64,000 bases of DNA from Parasphingorhabdus sp. SCSIO 66989 (GCF_032852305.1 NZ_CP136594.1:2579501-2643500); one strand, 5' to 3'; shown: positions 53,610 to 63,004, counted from the first letter of the stretch. Notes: generated by a model not told the origin, from the sequence alone. Translations and numbers: made by a program.

Positions 53610-53936
53610 TTAGCTGTTTTCGGCTTCAAACTGACGACGCGCTTCGACCATCTGCTCGTCCATGGCGGCACGGATGGCGGCATCGTCAATGGCGACACCG
53701 GCATCGGTCAGATCACCGAGCAGCTTGCGCACTACATCTTCGTCACCGGCTTCTTCAAAATCGGCATGCACCACAGACTTGGCATAGGCTTCGCTTTCCT
53801 CTTGCGTCAGCGACATTTTCTCTGCTGCCCATTGGCCAAGCAGCTTATTGCGCCGCGCAGTGATGCGGAATTCCACTTCCTCGTCGCGCGCCATCTTGTT
53901 TTCAAACGCTTTTTCGCGATCGCTAAAACCGGTCAT
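53610..53936 (-). CDS. DUF1476 protein (F1-ATPase zeta-type inhibitor)
   Basis: This 108-residue helical protein has the family start MTGFSDREKAFENKMARDEE and NKLLGQWAAEKMSLTQEESEAYAKSVV. In Paracoccus the DUF1476 zeta subunit inhibits ATP hydrolysis by F1-ATPase; the same role is likely here by family. It leads the DUF1476-bolA-grxD group, an arrangement seen widely in Alphaproteobacteria. Confidence 0.92.
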   Translation of the reverse strand: MTGFSDREKAFENKMARDEEVEFRITARRNKLLGQWAAEKMSLTQEESEAYAKSVVHADFEEAGDEDVVRKLLGDLTDAGVAIDDAAIRAAMDEQMVEARRQFEAENS

Positions 53937-54036
53937 ATAAGAGGTCTTTCCTGCTGAAATATTTTCTTAGCTGTAATCCGCCAAAGCGAGTCACGCAAGC
54001 AATCAGGCCCAATGCGCATAGCTTTCTACCATGTCT

Positions 54037-54183
54037 GCCCCGCGAAGGCGGGGCCAGGGCTTTTTTGATATTGAGTTAACTCGCGCGGAGACGCGGAGGC
54101 GCGGAGAAACCAACTCCGCGCCTCCGCGTCTCCGCGTGAATCATAAGAAGAAGCCTTGGCCCCGCCTGCGCGGAGCCGACGAA
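54037..54183. repeat. Composite nested inverted repeat, copy E
   Basis: The outer arms GCCCCGCGAAGGCGGGGCCA and the inverse GGCCCCGCCTGCGCGG enclose inner arms CGCGGAGACGCGGAGGCGCG and the inverse. It is about 147 bp between the quinone oxidoreductase and DUF1476 genes. Confidence 0.9.
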
Positions 54184-54200
54184 AAAAGTACTTGCCGAGA

Positions 54201-55196
54201 TTACATCGTCACAACCAGCTTGCCGATAGCCTCACGATTAGCCAGCTTGGTGATCGCCTTTGGCGCATCGTCAAAGCTGAAGGTTTCGGAAATTTTCGGA
54301 CTGATCTTGCCCGCTTCCCACAGTTCGAACAGCTCGGCGATATTGGCCTGATTACGCTGTGGCTCGCGCGCAGCAAAAGCGCCCCAGAAGACGCCACAGA
54401 CATCACAACTTTTTAGCAGCGTCAGATTGAGTGGCAGTTTGGCGATACCTGCGGGGAAGCCGACGACAAGAAACCGCCCTTCCCAGGCGATTGAGCGCAA
54501 TGCCGGCTCGCTATAATCGCCGCCGACCGCGTCATAGATAACATTGGCGCCATTCGGGCCAACCGCTTCCTTGAATTTCTGGCTGAGTTCTTTGGATTGT
54601 GCCTTATCGAATGGTTGACGGTCATAGATCACCGCTTCATCAGCACCGCTGGCCTTGGCGGCTTCAGCCTTGGCTTCGCTGGAGACGGCGGCAACAACGC
54701 GCGCGCCATAGGCTTTGCCCAGTTCCACTGCGGCCAGACCCACGCCACCAGCCGCGCCCAGCACCAGCAGCGTATCGCCTTCAGAGATATGGCCGCGATC
54801 CTTGAGCGCATGGATCGAGGTGCCATAGGTCATCAGCAGTGATGCGCCCTGCTCAAAAGAAAACGCATCGGGCAGGCGAAATACGCCGGCAGCAGCAACG
54901 GTGATCTTCTCGACCAGTCCGCCAAAGCCGGTCCCGGCAATGACGCGGTCGCCCACAGCATAATCGGTAACACCCTCGCCCACGGCTTCGACCACGCCGG
55001 CAATCTCACTGCCCGGAGCAAAAGGGCGTGGCGGACGGAGTTGATAGAGATCCTGAATTATCAGGGCATCAGGAAAGTTGATCGAACAGGCCTTGACCGC
55101 CACCAGCAACTCGCCTGCGCCGGGTGTCGGGTCGTCAATTTCGGTAATCTCCAGCGTATCGGGGCCACCAACTTCTTTCGACAAAAGCGCGCGCAT
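54201..55196 (-). CDS. NADPH:quinone oxidoreductase family zinc-less alcohol dehydrogenase
   Basis: This 331-residue MDR enzyme has a GroES-like N-terminal domain (PFAPGSEIAGVVEAVGEGVTDY) and the nucleotide motif LVLGAAGGVGLAAVELGKAYGARVVA. The zinc ligands are absent. It probably reduces quinones or enones. AGGAG lies 8 nt before the ATG. It is 42 nt downstream of leuD in the same direction. Confidence 0.85.
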   Translation of the reverse strand: MRALLSKEVGGPDTLEITEIDDPTPGAGELLVAVKACSINFPDALIIQDLYQLRPPRPFAPGSEIAGVVEAVGEGVTDYAVGDRVIAGTGFGGLVEKITVAAAGVFRLPDAFSFEQGASLLMTYGTSIHALKDRGHISEGDTLLVLGAAGGVGLAAVELGKAYGARVVAAVSSEAKAEAAKASGADEAVIYDRQPFDKAQSKELSQKFKEAVGPNGANVIYDAVGGDYSEPALRSIAWEGRFLVVGFPAGIAKLPLNLTLLKSCDVCGVFWGAFAAREPQRNQANIAELFELWEAGKISPKISETFSFDDAPKAITKLANREAIGKLVVTM

Positions 55197-55238
55197 CCTG
55201 TTCTCCTGATTATTATAGTTGGAAAGGGGAATTTTCGA

Positions 55239-55826
55239 TTATTGAGGGACCAGCCAAGGCGTAACCTCAGCTTGATGCCGTTCATGGGCATCGATTGCAT
55301 CTGCATTGGCCAAGGTCAATGCCACTTCATCGAGACCGTTCATAAGGCAGTGCTTGCGGAACGGGTCGAGCGTGAATTCAAAGCGATCCTGAAACGGTGT
55401 GGTGACCGTCTCGGTTTCCAGATCGATCATGATCTCATCACTCTTGGCAACTTCCAGCAACCGGTCAATCTGCTCCTGCGGCAGCTCCACCGTAACCAGG
55501 CCATTTTTGAATGCATTGCCGGCAAAAATATCGGAAAAACTCGGCGCGATTACCGCTGTGATGCCCATGTCGAGCATCGCCCAAACGGCATGTTCGCGGC
55601 TCGAACCACAGCCGAAATTATCGCCCGCAATCAATATCGGCGCGCCCTTATGATCGGGATCGTCAAACACATTGCCCGGCTCGGCCCGCACGGTCTCAAA
55701 CGCGCCCTGCCCGAGCCCCTCGCGGGTGATGGTCTTGAGCCATTTGGACGGGATGATGATATCGGTATCGATATTCACCGCACCCCAAGGATAGGCGCGG
55801 CCTTCAACCTGTTTGACTGCCTTCAT
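55239..55826 (-). CDS. leuD: 3-isopropylmalate dehydratase small subunit
   Basis: This 195-residue swivelling domain has [23 protein letters not shown], the [17 protein letters not shown] motif and FADIFAGN-like [14 protein letters not shown]. With LeuC it isomerises isopropylmalate in leucine synthesis. It follows a small membrane protein gene by 3 nt. Confidence 0.95.
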   Translation of the reverse strand: MKAVKQVEGRAYPWGAVNIDTDIIIPSKWLKTITREGLGQGAFETVRAEPGNVFDDPDHKGAPILIAGDNFGCGSSREHAVWAMLDMGITAVIAPSFSDIFAGNAFKNGLVTVELPQEQIDRLLEVAKSDEIMIDLETETVTTPFQDRFEFTLDPFRKHCLMNGLDEVALTLANADAIDAHERHQAEVTPWLVPQ

Positions 55827-55829
55827 CGA

Positions 55830-56033
55830 TCAGTCGCTTTCATATTGCTCACCCTCGGGCGGTGGCGGTGGAGGTGGTGCTTTGTCTCCGCCATTTTTGC
55901 GCTTGATGGCGCTGCGCCCGGCGTAAAGCAGTGCTGCCAATAAAGCCGCTGAGCCTACAGCGGCACCGACTTTCGCCCCGGTGGACCAGCCTTCGCCCGC
56001 ACCTTCCTCTTTGTCATTGTCATTATCGCTCAT
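55830..56033 (-). CDS. Small single-pass membrane protein between leuC and leuD
   Basis: This 67-residue protein has an acidic start (MSDNDNDKEEGAGEG), one membrane helix (GAKVGAAVGSAALLAALLYAG), a basic turn (RSAIKRKNGG) and a Pro-rich tail (seven Pro) ending in acidic residues. The family is not known to me. The 3 nt gap to leuD implies co-translation. It has no obvious role in leucine synthesis. Confidence 0.75.
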   Translation of the reverse strand: MSDNDNDKEEGAGEGWSTGAKVGAAVGSAALLAALLYAGRSAIKRKNGGDKAPPPPPPPEGEQYESD

Positions 56034-56089
56034 GGGTAATCCTTTCAGAGCCCCCTTTTTTCTATGATGCGGTTATGCCAGCCGGTGCC

Positions 56090-57529
56090 TCAACCGGCAA
56101 GCTCCCGCACATCGGTCAACTTGCCGGTGATCGCCGCCGCCGCCGCCATGGCCGGTGAGAGAAGGTGCGTCCGCGCGCCTGGGCCTTGTCGGCCTTCAAA
56201 ATTGCGGTTGCTGGTCGAGGCGCAGCGTTCGCCTGCGGGTACTTTATCTGGGTTCATTCCGAGACATGCCGAGCAGCCCGGCTCGCGCCATTCAAATCCG
56301 GCATTTTTGAACACAAGGTCGAGCCCCTCGGCCTCGGCCTGATGCTTGACCAGCCCCGACCCCGGCACGATCAGCGCGCTTTTGACATTATCGGCTTTCT
56401 TGCGCGCACCCACAACGGCCGCAGCGGCGCGCAGATCCTCAATCCGGCTATTGGTGCAGCTGCCGATAAACACATGGTCGATGGCGATATCAGTCATCGC
56501 CGTACCCGGCTCTAGCCCCATATAGGCCAGCGACTTCGCCGCCGCTGCCTGTTTGCCTGCATCACCAAAGCTCTCAGGCGTCGGTACATGGCCAGAAATG
56601 CCGACCACATCTTCTGGACTCGTGCCCCAGGTGACGCTGGGTTCGACATCGGCGGCATTGATGGTCACCGACTTGTCAAACACCGCCCCTTCATCGCTGC
56701 GCAGAGTCCGCCAATAATCACAAGCCGCATCCCATTGCTCACCCTTGGGTGCCATGGGTCGGCCGCGCAAATAGGTGAAAGTCGTGTCATCAGGCGCGAT
56801 CAGGCCAGCGCGCGCACCTGCTTCAATCGACATATTGGCCATAGTCAGCCGCCCCTCAATCGACATGCGCTCAACAGCCCCGCCACGATATTCAATCACA
56901 TGGCCTGTCGCGCCATTGGTACCAATGGTGCCGATGACATGCAGAATCAGGTCCTTAGGCGTAACGCCCAACGGCACGTCACCTTCGATCCGTACTTCCA
57001 TGGTCGCCGATCTGCGCAGCAACAAGGTCTGCGTTGCCAGCACATGCTCCACCTCGCTGGTGCCGATACCAAAGGCCAGAGCACCCAGTGCGCCATGCGC
57101 CGAGGTATGGCTGTCGCCGCACACCAAAGTCGTGCCCGGCAGGGTAAAGCCCTGCTCCGGCCCGACAACATGGACAATCCCCTGATTGCGATGTGTCGCA
57201 CCGAAATAGGGGATTTCGAAAGCCTCGACATTATTCTCTAACGCCGCCAGTTGCGCCGCGCTTTGCGGATCGGCAATCGGCAGACGCGAACCATCCGCCG
57301 CCAGTCTTGGCGTGGTCGGCAGATTGTGATCCGGCACCGCCAGTGTCAGGTCAGGGCGACGCACCTTGCGGCCCTGTTGCCGCAGCGACTCAAACGCCTG
57401 CGGACTGGTCACTTCATGCACCAGATGTCGGTCAATATAGATCAGCGCGGTGCCGTCATCGCGTTCGGAAACGACATGCGCGTCCCAGATTTTCTCATAT
57501 AATGTCTTGGGGGGTGTATTCTCTGTCAT
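56090..57529 (-). CDS. leuC: 3-isopropylmalate dehydratase large subunit
   Basis: This 479-residue aconitase-family enzyme has the [4Fe-4S] ligands in [13 protein letters not shown] (Cys) and [11 protein letters not shown] (Cys-x-x-Cys), plus [22 protein letters not shown]. It pairs with LeuD. The order leuC, small membrane protein, leuD, quinone oxidoreductase on one strand suggests one operon. Its upstream region holds a palindrome. Confidence 0.97.
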   Translation of the reverse strand: MTENTPPKTLYEKIWDAHVVSERDDGTALIYIDRHLVHEVTSPQAFESLRQQGRKVRRPDLTLAVPDHNLPTTPRLAADGSRLPIADPQSAAQLAALENNVEAFEIPYFGATHRNQGIVHVVGPEQGFTLPGTTLVCGDSHTSAHGALGALAFGIGTSEVEHVLATQTLLLRRSATMEVRIEGDVPLGVTPKDLILHVIGTIGTNGATGHVIEYRGGAVERMSIEGRLTMANMSIEAGARAGLIAPDDTTFTYLRGRPMAPKGEQWDAACDYWRTLRSDEGAVFDKSVTINAADVEPSVTWGTSPEDVVGISGHVPTPESFGDAGKQAAAAKSLAYMGLEPGTAMTDIAIDHVFIGSCTNSRIEDLRAAAAVVGARKKADNVKSALIVPGSGLVKHQAEAEGLDLVFKNAGFEWREPGCSACLGMNPDKVPAGERCASTSNRNFEGRQGPGARTHLLSPAMAAAAAITGKLTDVRELAG

Positions 57530-57553
57530 AAACGTGGCTTTAGAGCGTTAAGC

Positions 57554-57572
57554 ATCACAGCGAAAGTGTGAT
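57554..57572. promoter_or_regulatory. Palindrome in the leuC-crtZ divergent region
   Basis: ATCACA-N7-TGTGAT is a perfect 6 bp inverted repeat, 25 bp upstream of the leuC ATG and 80 bp upstream of crtZ. It has no T-tract. Confidence 0.35.
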
Positions 57573-57651
57573 ATGGATATTGCCATCAAAATCATTATGT
57601 AAAGGCTATATGACCGCTATTGTGCGGCTATCGAAATAAACGGGTCAGGCT

Positions 57652-58173
57652 ATGAATATCTGGGTAATTCTGACGATCATCACCTTATCGGTGATCTTCA
57701 TGGAATTTGTCGCCTGGTGGAGCCACAAATATATCATGCATGGCTGGGGCTGGGGCTGGCACCGAGACCATCATGAGCCGCATGATAATTTGCTGGAAAA
57801 GAACGACCTTTTCGCCGTGGTCGGATCGGTCACCGCGATGAGCCTGTTTGCCATGGGCGTCTTCGTCCATGAGGTGTTTTGGTGGATTGCAGTCGGCGTC
57901 ACCATTTATGGCGGTATTTATACACTGATTCATGACGGGCTGGTGCACCAACGCTATTTCCGCTGGGTCCCCAAACGCGGCTATGCCAAGCGACTTGTAC
58001 AAGCCCATAAGCTGCACCATGCCACCATCGGCAAGGAAGGCGGGGTCAGCTTCGGTTTTGTCTTCGCCGAAGACCCAGCCAAGCTGAAAAAAGAGCTGAA
58101 ACGCCAGCGCCAAGAGGGTTTGGCCCAGGTGCGGCCTTCCGCGCAACTCGAGCCCGAGGTTGCGGCGGACTGA
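57652..58173 (+). CDS. crtZ: Beta-carotene hydroxylase CrtZ
   Basis: This 173-residue membrane di-iron hydroxylase adds 3-OH groups to the ionone rings of beta-carotene, giving zeaxanthin. The His motifs are HKYIMH (25-30), HRDHH (37-41), HDGLVHQ and HKLHHA. Yellow-orange xanthophylls such as nostoxanthin are typical of sphingomonads. The other crt genes are not in the window. A basic and Gln-rich tail follows. Confidence 0.93.
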   Translation: MNIWVILTIITLSVIFMEFVAWWSHKYIMHGWGWGWHRDHHEPHDNLLEKNDLFAVVGSVTAMSLFAMGVFVHEVFWWIAVGVTIYGGIYTLIHDGLVHQRYFRWVPKRGYAKRLVQAHKLHHATIGKEGGVSFGFVFAEDPAKLKKELKRQRQEGLAQVRPSAQLEPEVAAD

Positions 58174-58194
58174 GGGCTTAGGCCCCCAATCATC

Positions 58195-58220
58195 TCACGC
58201 GGAGACGCGAAGACGCGGAG
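58195..58220. repeat. Single inner arm of the composite repeat, copy F
   Basis: TCACGCGGAGACGCGAAGAC continues to GCGGAG, matching the inner arm of copies C and E. There is no partner arm nearby. Confidence 0.7.
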
Positions 58221-58354
58221 ATTGTTGCACCTCCCTTTCGTTACAAAACTGCCTTTACATCGTCTGGACACCCTACTAGCAAAGGTAAAGCGTCTACGTA
58301 TGTAGTCATTACTTCCGACGATCCCTTTGTTGGAAGCTTGAAAAGGAAATCTGC

Positions 58355-59548
58355 ATGAAGTTTGCGTACTGGGTTGTTGCGCTCGCAACCTCTGTTCTGA
58401 TGCTTATGTTCTCGCCAAATCTGTCGGCACAAGAACCGATTGTTTCTGTCAATGAGACTATAGTACGCTCCGATATCCTGGACGAAAACAGACCGATTAT
58501 CGTCTCACTCCCCGATGGTTATGAGGATAGCGATGCCAATTATCCGGTGCTGTACATGCTGGATGGCCGGCAGAATATGCTGCACGCAATAGCAACGATG
58601 GACACATTGAGCTCGCTGGGCTTCGCGCCGAAAATGATCTTTGTCGGCATTGTCAGCACCAATCGTTCGCGCGATTACACGCCATCCGTTGTAGAGGGTG
58701 ATGCCAATAGCGGCGGCGCTGCCAATTTCCTCGCCTTTCTTGAAACAGAGCTGATTCCGTCGATTGAACAAGAATACCGAACCAGCGACCACCGCATATT
58801 GGAAGGCCATTCCTTTGGTGGCCTGTTCGGTGCCTATGCCTTAATGGAACGCCCGGACCTGTTTGACGCCTATATCATTCTATCACCCGCCCTTTGGTGG
58901 GGTGGCGAAGAAATGAATGCCCGTGCCAAGACATATTTTGCCGACAACCCGCAACCGGCAACGCACATCTATTTCGGTATAGGACAGGAAGACGGCGATG
59001 GCATGCGTCAGGAATTGGGCCGTTTTGTCGAGACGCTGGAAACGGCAAAGCCAGAAGGCCTTATATGGCGGCATGACGAAATTGCAGGCGAGGATCATAT
59101 GTCCGTCCGCCTGCCCGGCCATTATCAGGGACTGCGCTATGTGTTTGAAGATTTGCAGTTCACCATGGCGGATACCGGCTTCACCATAGACGACTTTATC
59201 GCGCATGAGGCCAATATCCGCGCGCGCTATGGCACGGCTGCCCGACAGCGCGAAGCTACCTATCACGATTATGGAATGGCACTGCTTCAGGCGGAACGTG
59301 CGGATGAGGCGGCGGCCATTTTTGAATATCTCGTCCAAGGCTATCCTGGCTATCACCCGAATTACAATTTTCTGGCAACAGCTTATGAGAAGCTGGGTCG
59401 GTGTGAATCTGCCATCGCCGCCTATGAAGACGCAGCCAAGGCTTCAACCACCCAAACCGGCACATTCACCCGCGCTGGCTATGAGGAGAAAGCCACCCGG
59501 CTGCGCGAGGCAATGGCGAATGGGGCTGAGATGTGTAAGGCTGAATAG
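58355..59548 (+). CDS. Exported alpha/beta hydrolase (Fes/esterase D-like) with C-terminal TPR
   Basis: This 397-residue protein has a signal (to about residue 26, NLSAQ), an esterase domain of the enterochelin-esterase-like group (VSLPDGYEDSDANYPVLYMLDG, ILEGHSFGGLFGAYAL with Ser in GHSFGG, EDHMSV with the His), and a C-terminal helical part that reads as tetratricopeptide repeats (EAAAIFEYLVQGYPGYHPNYNFLATAYEKLG). The esterase-TPR fusion is uncommon but known. The substrate is unknown. Confidence 0.85.
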   Translation: MKFAYWVVALATSVLMLMFSPNLSAQEPIVSVNETIVRSDILDENRPIIVSLPDGYEDSDANYPVLYMLDGRQNMLHAIATMDTLSSLGFAPKMIFVGIVSTNRSRDYTPSVVEGDANSGGAANFLAFLETELIPSIEQEYRTSDHRILEGHSFGGLFGAYALMERPDLFDAYIILSPALWWGGEEMNARAKTYFADNPQPATHIYFGIGQEDGDGMRQELGRFVETLETAKPEGLIWRHDEIAGEDHMSVRLPGHYQGLRYVFEDLQFTMADTGFTIDDFIAHEANIRARYGTAARQREATYHDYGMALLQAERADEAAAIFEYLVQGYPGYHPNYNFLATAYEKLGRCESAIAAYEDAAKASTTQTGTFTRAGYEEKATRLREAMANGAEMCKAE

Positions 59549-59567
59549 GGCCAAACCATCGATAATC

Positions 59568-59593
59568 TCACGCAGAGACGGGAAGGCGCGGAG
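59568..59593. repeat. Single inner arm of the composite repeat, copy G
   Basis: TCACGCAGAGACGGGAAGGC continues to GCGGAG, a degenerate inner arm 20 nt after the esterase stop. Confidence 0.6.
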
Positions 59594-59712
59594 ACCACAT
59601 TAAAAAACCACCCAATTATATGATTATTCTGCGCGAGATATATTCACAGTATATGCTACTCTAGTAGAATTTCAGTAAGCTCTCAGGCCAATCTGCCCGA
59701 TAATAACGAATC

Positions 59713-60057
59713 TTACTTTTTCAATATACTAGCTATACATAGAGCTAAAATAGCTATTGGTATAATTGAGAGATCATAAACTCCTAAAATTAACTCCCAT
59801 GGCGATTGAACCAAACCTAGGCCACTTTGCATTGCTTCACATTGAATTAAATCTGAACGGGTAGGACCGCAATGTTTTGTCAAGAAAAAAGAGATAAATA
59901 GAAGCGTGTAAAGTGATGAAAAAAATGTTGCGATAGCACGTGTTTTATAGGACTTTGCCGAAAACTGACGTAGCGGTGATTCATCAAATCTCCTGCAAGC
60001 CAGTACAGTAGCAAAGCCTAGTGTGTATAAGGGCCTCGGGCTTTTGATCATGATCAT
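59713..60057 (-). CDS. AT-rich orphan membrane protein
   Basis: This 114-residue protein has two likely membrane segments (AIATFFSSLYTLLFISFFL and LSIIPIAILALCIASIL) and a Cys in each part. I recognise no family. The base composition is clearly more AT-rich than neighbours. AAGGA precedes an ATG-ATC-ATG start, of which the second ATG has better spacing. The flanking gaps show nothing more than repeat copy G. Confidence 0.5.
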   Translation of the reverse strand: MIMIKSPRPLYTLGFATVLACRRFDESPLRQFSAKSYKTRAIATFFSSLYTLLFISFFLTKHCGPTRSDLIQCEAMQSGLGLVQSPWELILGVYDLSIIPIAILALCIASILKK

Positions 60058-60127
60058 TTTCCTTTCAAGGTTTATTATAACAGCATTTGCTAAAACCGGA
60101 AATGGTCAAGATTTTTTTGGGACGTTA

Positions 60128-61021
60128 CTACGGTTGCTGTAAGCGATCATCCTCAGCATCCATATACAGCCCGCCTAAACTCTTCGGCATGCTGTCATCG
60201 GTGACCAAGACCGTTTTCCCGCCATCTGATGCCGCATCGCGCAGGGCTTCCATGGCGTTTGTCTGCGCGAAAAAGGCTATAGCGGTTTTGGCTGACAGGC
60301 CGGTTTCGCCGACAAATTTCTGCAGCGCTTGCGCATTGCCCTCGGCGACGATTTCGCGGAACTGGGCATAGCCTTCGGCCTTTTTGATCATCGCCTCTTT
60401 CTGCGCTTCGGCTTCCAGTACCGCCTTGATCTTGACCGCCTCACCTTCATTGGTCGCCGCTTCTTTGAGGCGTTTTGCCGCGATCACCCGGTCAAAGGCG
60501 GACTTCAGTTCTTCGGAAGGCTGCGGATCATCGACCAGCACATTGACAATGCGGAAGCCATAATTGCTGAGCTTATCGGTCAGCGTTTCTTCAACATCAT
60601 CCTCAAACGCCGCCTTTGACTGGAACAGCTCATTAAAGTCCAAGCCGGCTGCAGTAGAGCGCACCTGGTTGATGACATAGGCGGCAACCTGCGTCTCGGC
60701 ATCTTCCAGCAGATAAAAGGCCTTGTTCGCCGCCTGCTCTGCCACCTGATATTGCACCCGGATAGGCACCACGACAAAGGCGTTGTCCGAGGATTTAACC
60801 GAGACATCGCGCTCAATTTGCAGAATTTGCAGCGAATAATTGCCGCTCGCTATCTGTATCGGCCAGGGCAGTTTGAACGACAGCCCGGCAGTCGCGGTGC
60901 GGCTATATTTGCCGAAGGTCTCGATAAAGCGGACATGCTGTTGCTTGGTTATGAAAATACATGAACTACCGACGATGATCGTTAAAAAAATGCCCACCGG
61001 AAATATGGCGAAATCCAACAT
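60128..61021 (-). CDS. SPFH/Band 7 (prohibitin-like) membrane protein
   Basis: This 297-residue protein has an N-terminal membrane anchor (MLDFAIFPVGIFLTIIVGSSCIFI), the Band 7 domain (EQAANKAFYLLEDAETQVAAYVINQVRS) and a coiled coil (RVIAAKRLKEAATNEGEAVKIKAVLEAEAQ) typical of stomatin-like proteins. AAGGA lies 7 nt before ATG 61021. No NfeD partner gene is next to it. It starts 4 nt after the M1 peptidase stop, so they form one operon. Confidence 0.85.
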   Translation of the reverse strand: MLDFAIFPVGIFLTIIVGSSCIFITKQQHVRFIETFGKYSRTATAGLSFKLPWPIQIASGNYSLQILQIERDVSVKSSDNAFVVVPIRVQYQVAEQAANKAFYLLEDAETQVAAYVINQVRSTAAGLDFNELFQSKAAFEDDVEETLTDKLSNYGFRIVNVLVDDPQPSEELKSAFDRVIAAKRLKEAATNEGEAVKIKAVLEAEAQKEAMIKKAEGYAQFREIVAEGNAQALQKFVGETGLSAKTAIAFFAQTNAMEALRDAASDGGKTVLVTDDSMPKSLGGLYMDAEDDRLQQP

Positions 61022-61025
61022 GTGT

Positions 61026-62939
61026 TTATCCTTCCCAACCCAGAAGCGGGTCAACCTGACTGCGCGTGTAAGAGTGATAGCCCGCGCGCGTTTTGGCGTA
61101 TAGCGGTTTGGCGATTGCCATGCCCCATTCGCCCTGTTTGCTCATCGCCTTGTAAAGCGGCGCGACGAATTTATTACGGCCTATCCGACTGAGGAACGCT
61201 TCGGCCTGCGGCACGGCGGGTTGGTATCGGTTGCGCAGTGCTGCCTCAAGCCAGAGGAACAGCACTTCATTATTACCGGTTTTTGATACGCCCAAGGCGT
61301 CATCCAGCATGGCGAGTTCGTCATTATTCACCAATTCAGGCAGTTTGCGCATAAAGCGCATCTGTTCCGCGCCCGTCCAATCGCTCCATGCCTCGACAGG
61401 AAGTATGCGATTTTCGCCATAGCGTTTGGCGGCGGCATCCACTTCGGCAAAGGCCTGCGGATCGGGCTTGGCAGCATTGCTCGGAATGCCGGTGCCGTAA
61501 ATCCATTCATCGAGCATCAGCTTCGCTTCCAGCTCGGCATCACCCTTGATCAGGCCTTCGCGGATTTCTGCCAGCCACATTTCTGATGTCGCTGGCTGAA
61601 ACGCATGGCTATCAAACCAGCCGCGCATCCACTCATCGAATTTCTCTCGGCCGATAATCTGCTCCACGGTGCGCAGAAACACCGTGCCCTTGTCATAAAT
61701 CGCCTCACCTGCGGTATCGAAGGGTGTGATGCTGTCGGGCGTGCGCATCGCGGTGACCGGGTTGTCTGCACCGCGCTCCTCCACCATTGCCACCAGCGAG
61801 CCATAGCTCAGCGCATATTCCTGTTCGGCGCGCTTTTTGCCGAATACGGACTCGCTGATGCGGCTTTCAAAATAGGAGGTTACGCCCTCATTCAGCCATC
61901 CATCACTCCAACTGGCATAGGTCACCAGATTGCCTGACCAGCTATGCGCCAGCTCGTGCGCGACCAGCCCGGTATTGCTGCGGTCCCCGGCGATAAAGGT
62001 CGGCGTCAGGAAGGTCATCACCGGGTTTTCCATGCCGCCATAGGGGAAGCTGGGCGGTAGCACGATCATGTCATAGCGGCCCCAGCGATAGGGGCCGTAA
62101 ATCGCCTCTGCCGCATCGATCATCGCTTCGGTATCAACCAGCTCGGCCTTGGCAACCTCCAGCATGGACGGCTCGGCCCAGACGCCCGAGCGCGGGCCCA
62201 ATTCGGCAAAGGCAATATCGCCCACCGCAATCGCGATCAGATAGGGGGGCACCGTCTTGTCCATGGTGAAGGAAAAGCGGTGCATCCCCTCACCAGCCGG
62301 TTCCGGCTCACCCTGCAATATGCCGCTCATCACGACTTTCAGGTCTTGCGGTGCGGTGATTTTCGCTTCCCAGCTTTGGCGGATGCCGGGGCTGTCCTGT
62401 GTCGGGATCCAGCTGCGATTGAGGATCGCTTGGCCCTGGCTGAACATGAACGGCTTTTCGCCGCCTGCAGTCTGTTCCGGCGACAGCCATTGCAACGCCT
62501 CGGCATCGGGGCCGCTGGCATAGCTGATGGCGATTTTCTCCGGCGCTGCGCCGCCATCGGCGCCAAAGCGAATGGTGAATGGCGCGCCTGCAAGCCCGGC
62601 ATCCTCACCAATGGTGAAGCCAAGCGGTTGGCCATCCTGATCAGTCACGCTGGCAACTGAAAGGCCCTTGGAATCGAGAATGATCTCGCGCGCATCCGGC
62701 GCCGCATCGATATCCAGCGTCGCGCTGCCTGCCACACGCTTGGCAGCAAAATCCAGCGTCAGGTCGAGATCGACATGGGTGACGCGCGCTTCCAACGGCT
62801 TGGCATAGGTGAGCGCATCACGCGCCTCTTCGCTGGTCAATATCGGCGCTATAGTGCGTGTAGTCTCAGCAGAGGAAACACTGGCGCACCCTGCGGTCAA
62901 GGCCAGCAAAGGGGCGACGAGAGAGACGGACAAACGCAT
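61026..62939 (-). CDS. M1-family aminopeptidase (leukotriene A4 hydrolase-like), lipoprotein
   Basis: This 637-residue metallopeptidase has a lipoprotein signal (LALTAGC, Cys18), the substrate loop GGMEN (301-305), the zinc site HELAH (328-332) and the third ligand Glu351 in NEGVTSY, with a helical C-terminal domain of LTA4H type. It trims N-terminal residues from peptides in the periplasm. ATG 62939 has AGGAG 5 nt upstream; reading from 63101 runs through a terminator and is rejected. Confidence 0.93.
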   Translation of the reverse strand: MRLSVSLVAPLLALTAGCASVSSAETTRTIAPILTSEEARDALTYAKPLEARVTHVDLDLTLDFAAKRVAGSATLDIDAAPDAREIILDSKGLSVASVTDQDGQPLGFTIGEDAGLAGAPFTIRFGADGGAAPEKIAISYASGPDAEALQWLSPEQTAGGEKPFMFSQGQAILNRSWIPTQDSPGIRQSWEAKITAPQDLKVVMSGILQGEPEPAGEGMHRFSFTMDKTVPPYLIAIAVGDIAFAELGPRSGVWAEPSMLEVAKAELVDTEAMIDAAEAIYGPYRWGRYDMIVLPPSFPYGGMENPVMTFLTPTFIAGDRSNTGLVAHELAHSWSGNLVTYASWSDGWLNEGVTSYFESRISESVFGKKRAEQEYALSYGSLVAMVEERGADNPVTAMRTPDSITPFDTAGEAIYDKGTVFLRTVEQIIGREKFDEWMRGWFDSHAFQPATSEMWLAEIREGLIKGDAELEAKLMLDEWIYGTGIPSNAAKPDPQAFAEVDAAAKRYGENRILPVEAWSDWTGAEQMRFMRKLPELVNNDELAMLDDALGVSKTGNNEVLFLWLEAALRNRYQPAVPQAEAFLSRIGRNKFVAPLYKAMSKQGEWGMAIAKPLYAKTRAGYHSYTRSQVDPLLGWEG

Positions 62940-62964
62940 GCGAACTCCTGAAATCACATAAGAA

Positions 62965-63004
62965 AAAGCTCCGTACCCCAGCGAGGGATACGGAGCCAGA
63001 GCTT
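62965..63004 (-). terminator. Terminator of the DUF4870-like gene
   Basis: On the minus strand GGCTCCGTATCCC/GGGGTACGGAGC is followed by TTTTTCTTAT. It lies between the DUF4870-like stop (63049) and the M1 gene start. Confidence 0.8.

Noticed and set aside
41998-54183. Repeated hairpins as a CRISPR array
   Set aside because: Copies are kilobases apart, are inverted repeats rather than direct repeats, have no regular spacers and no cas genes.
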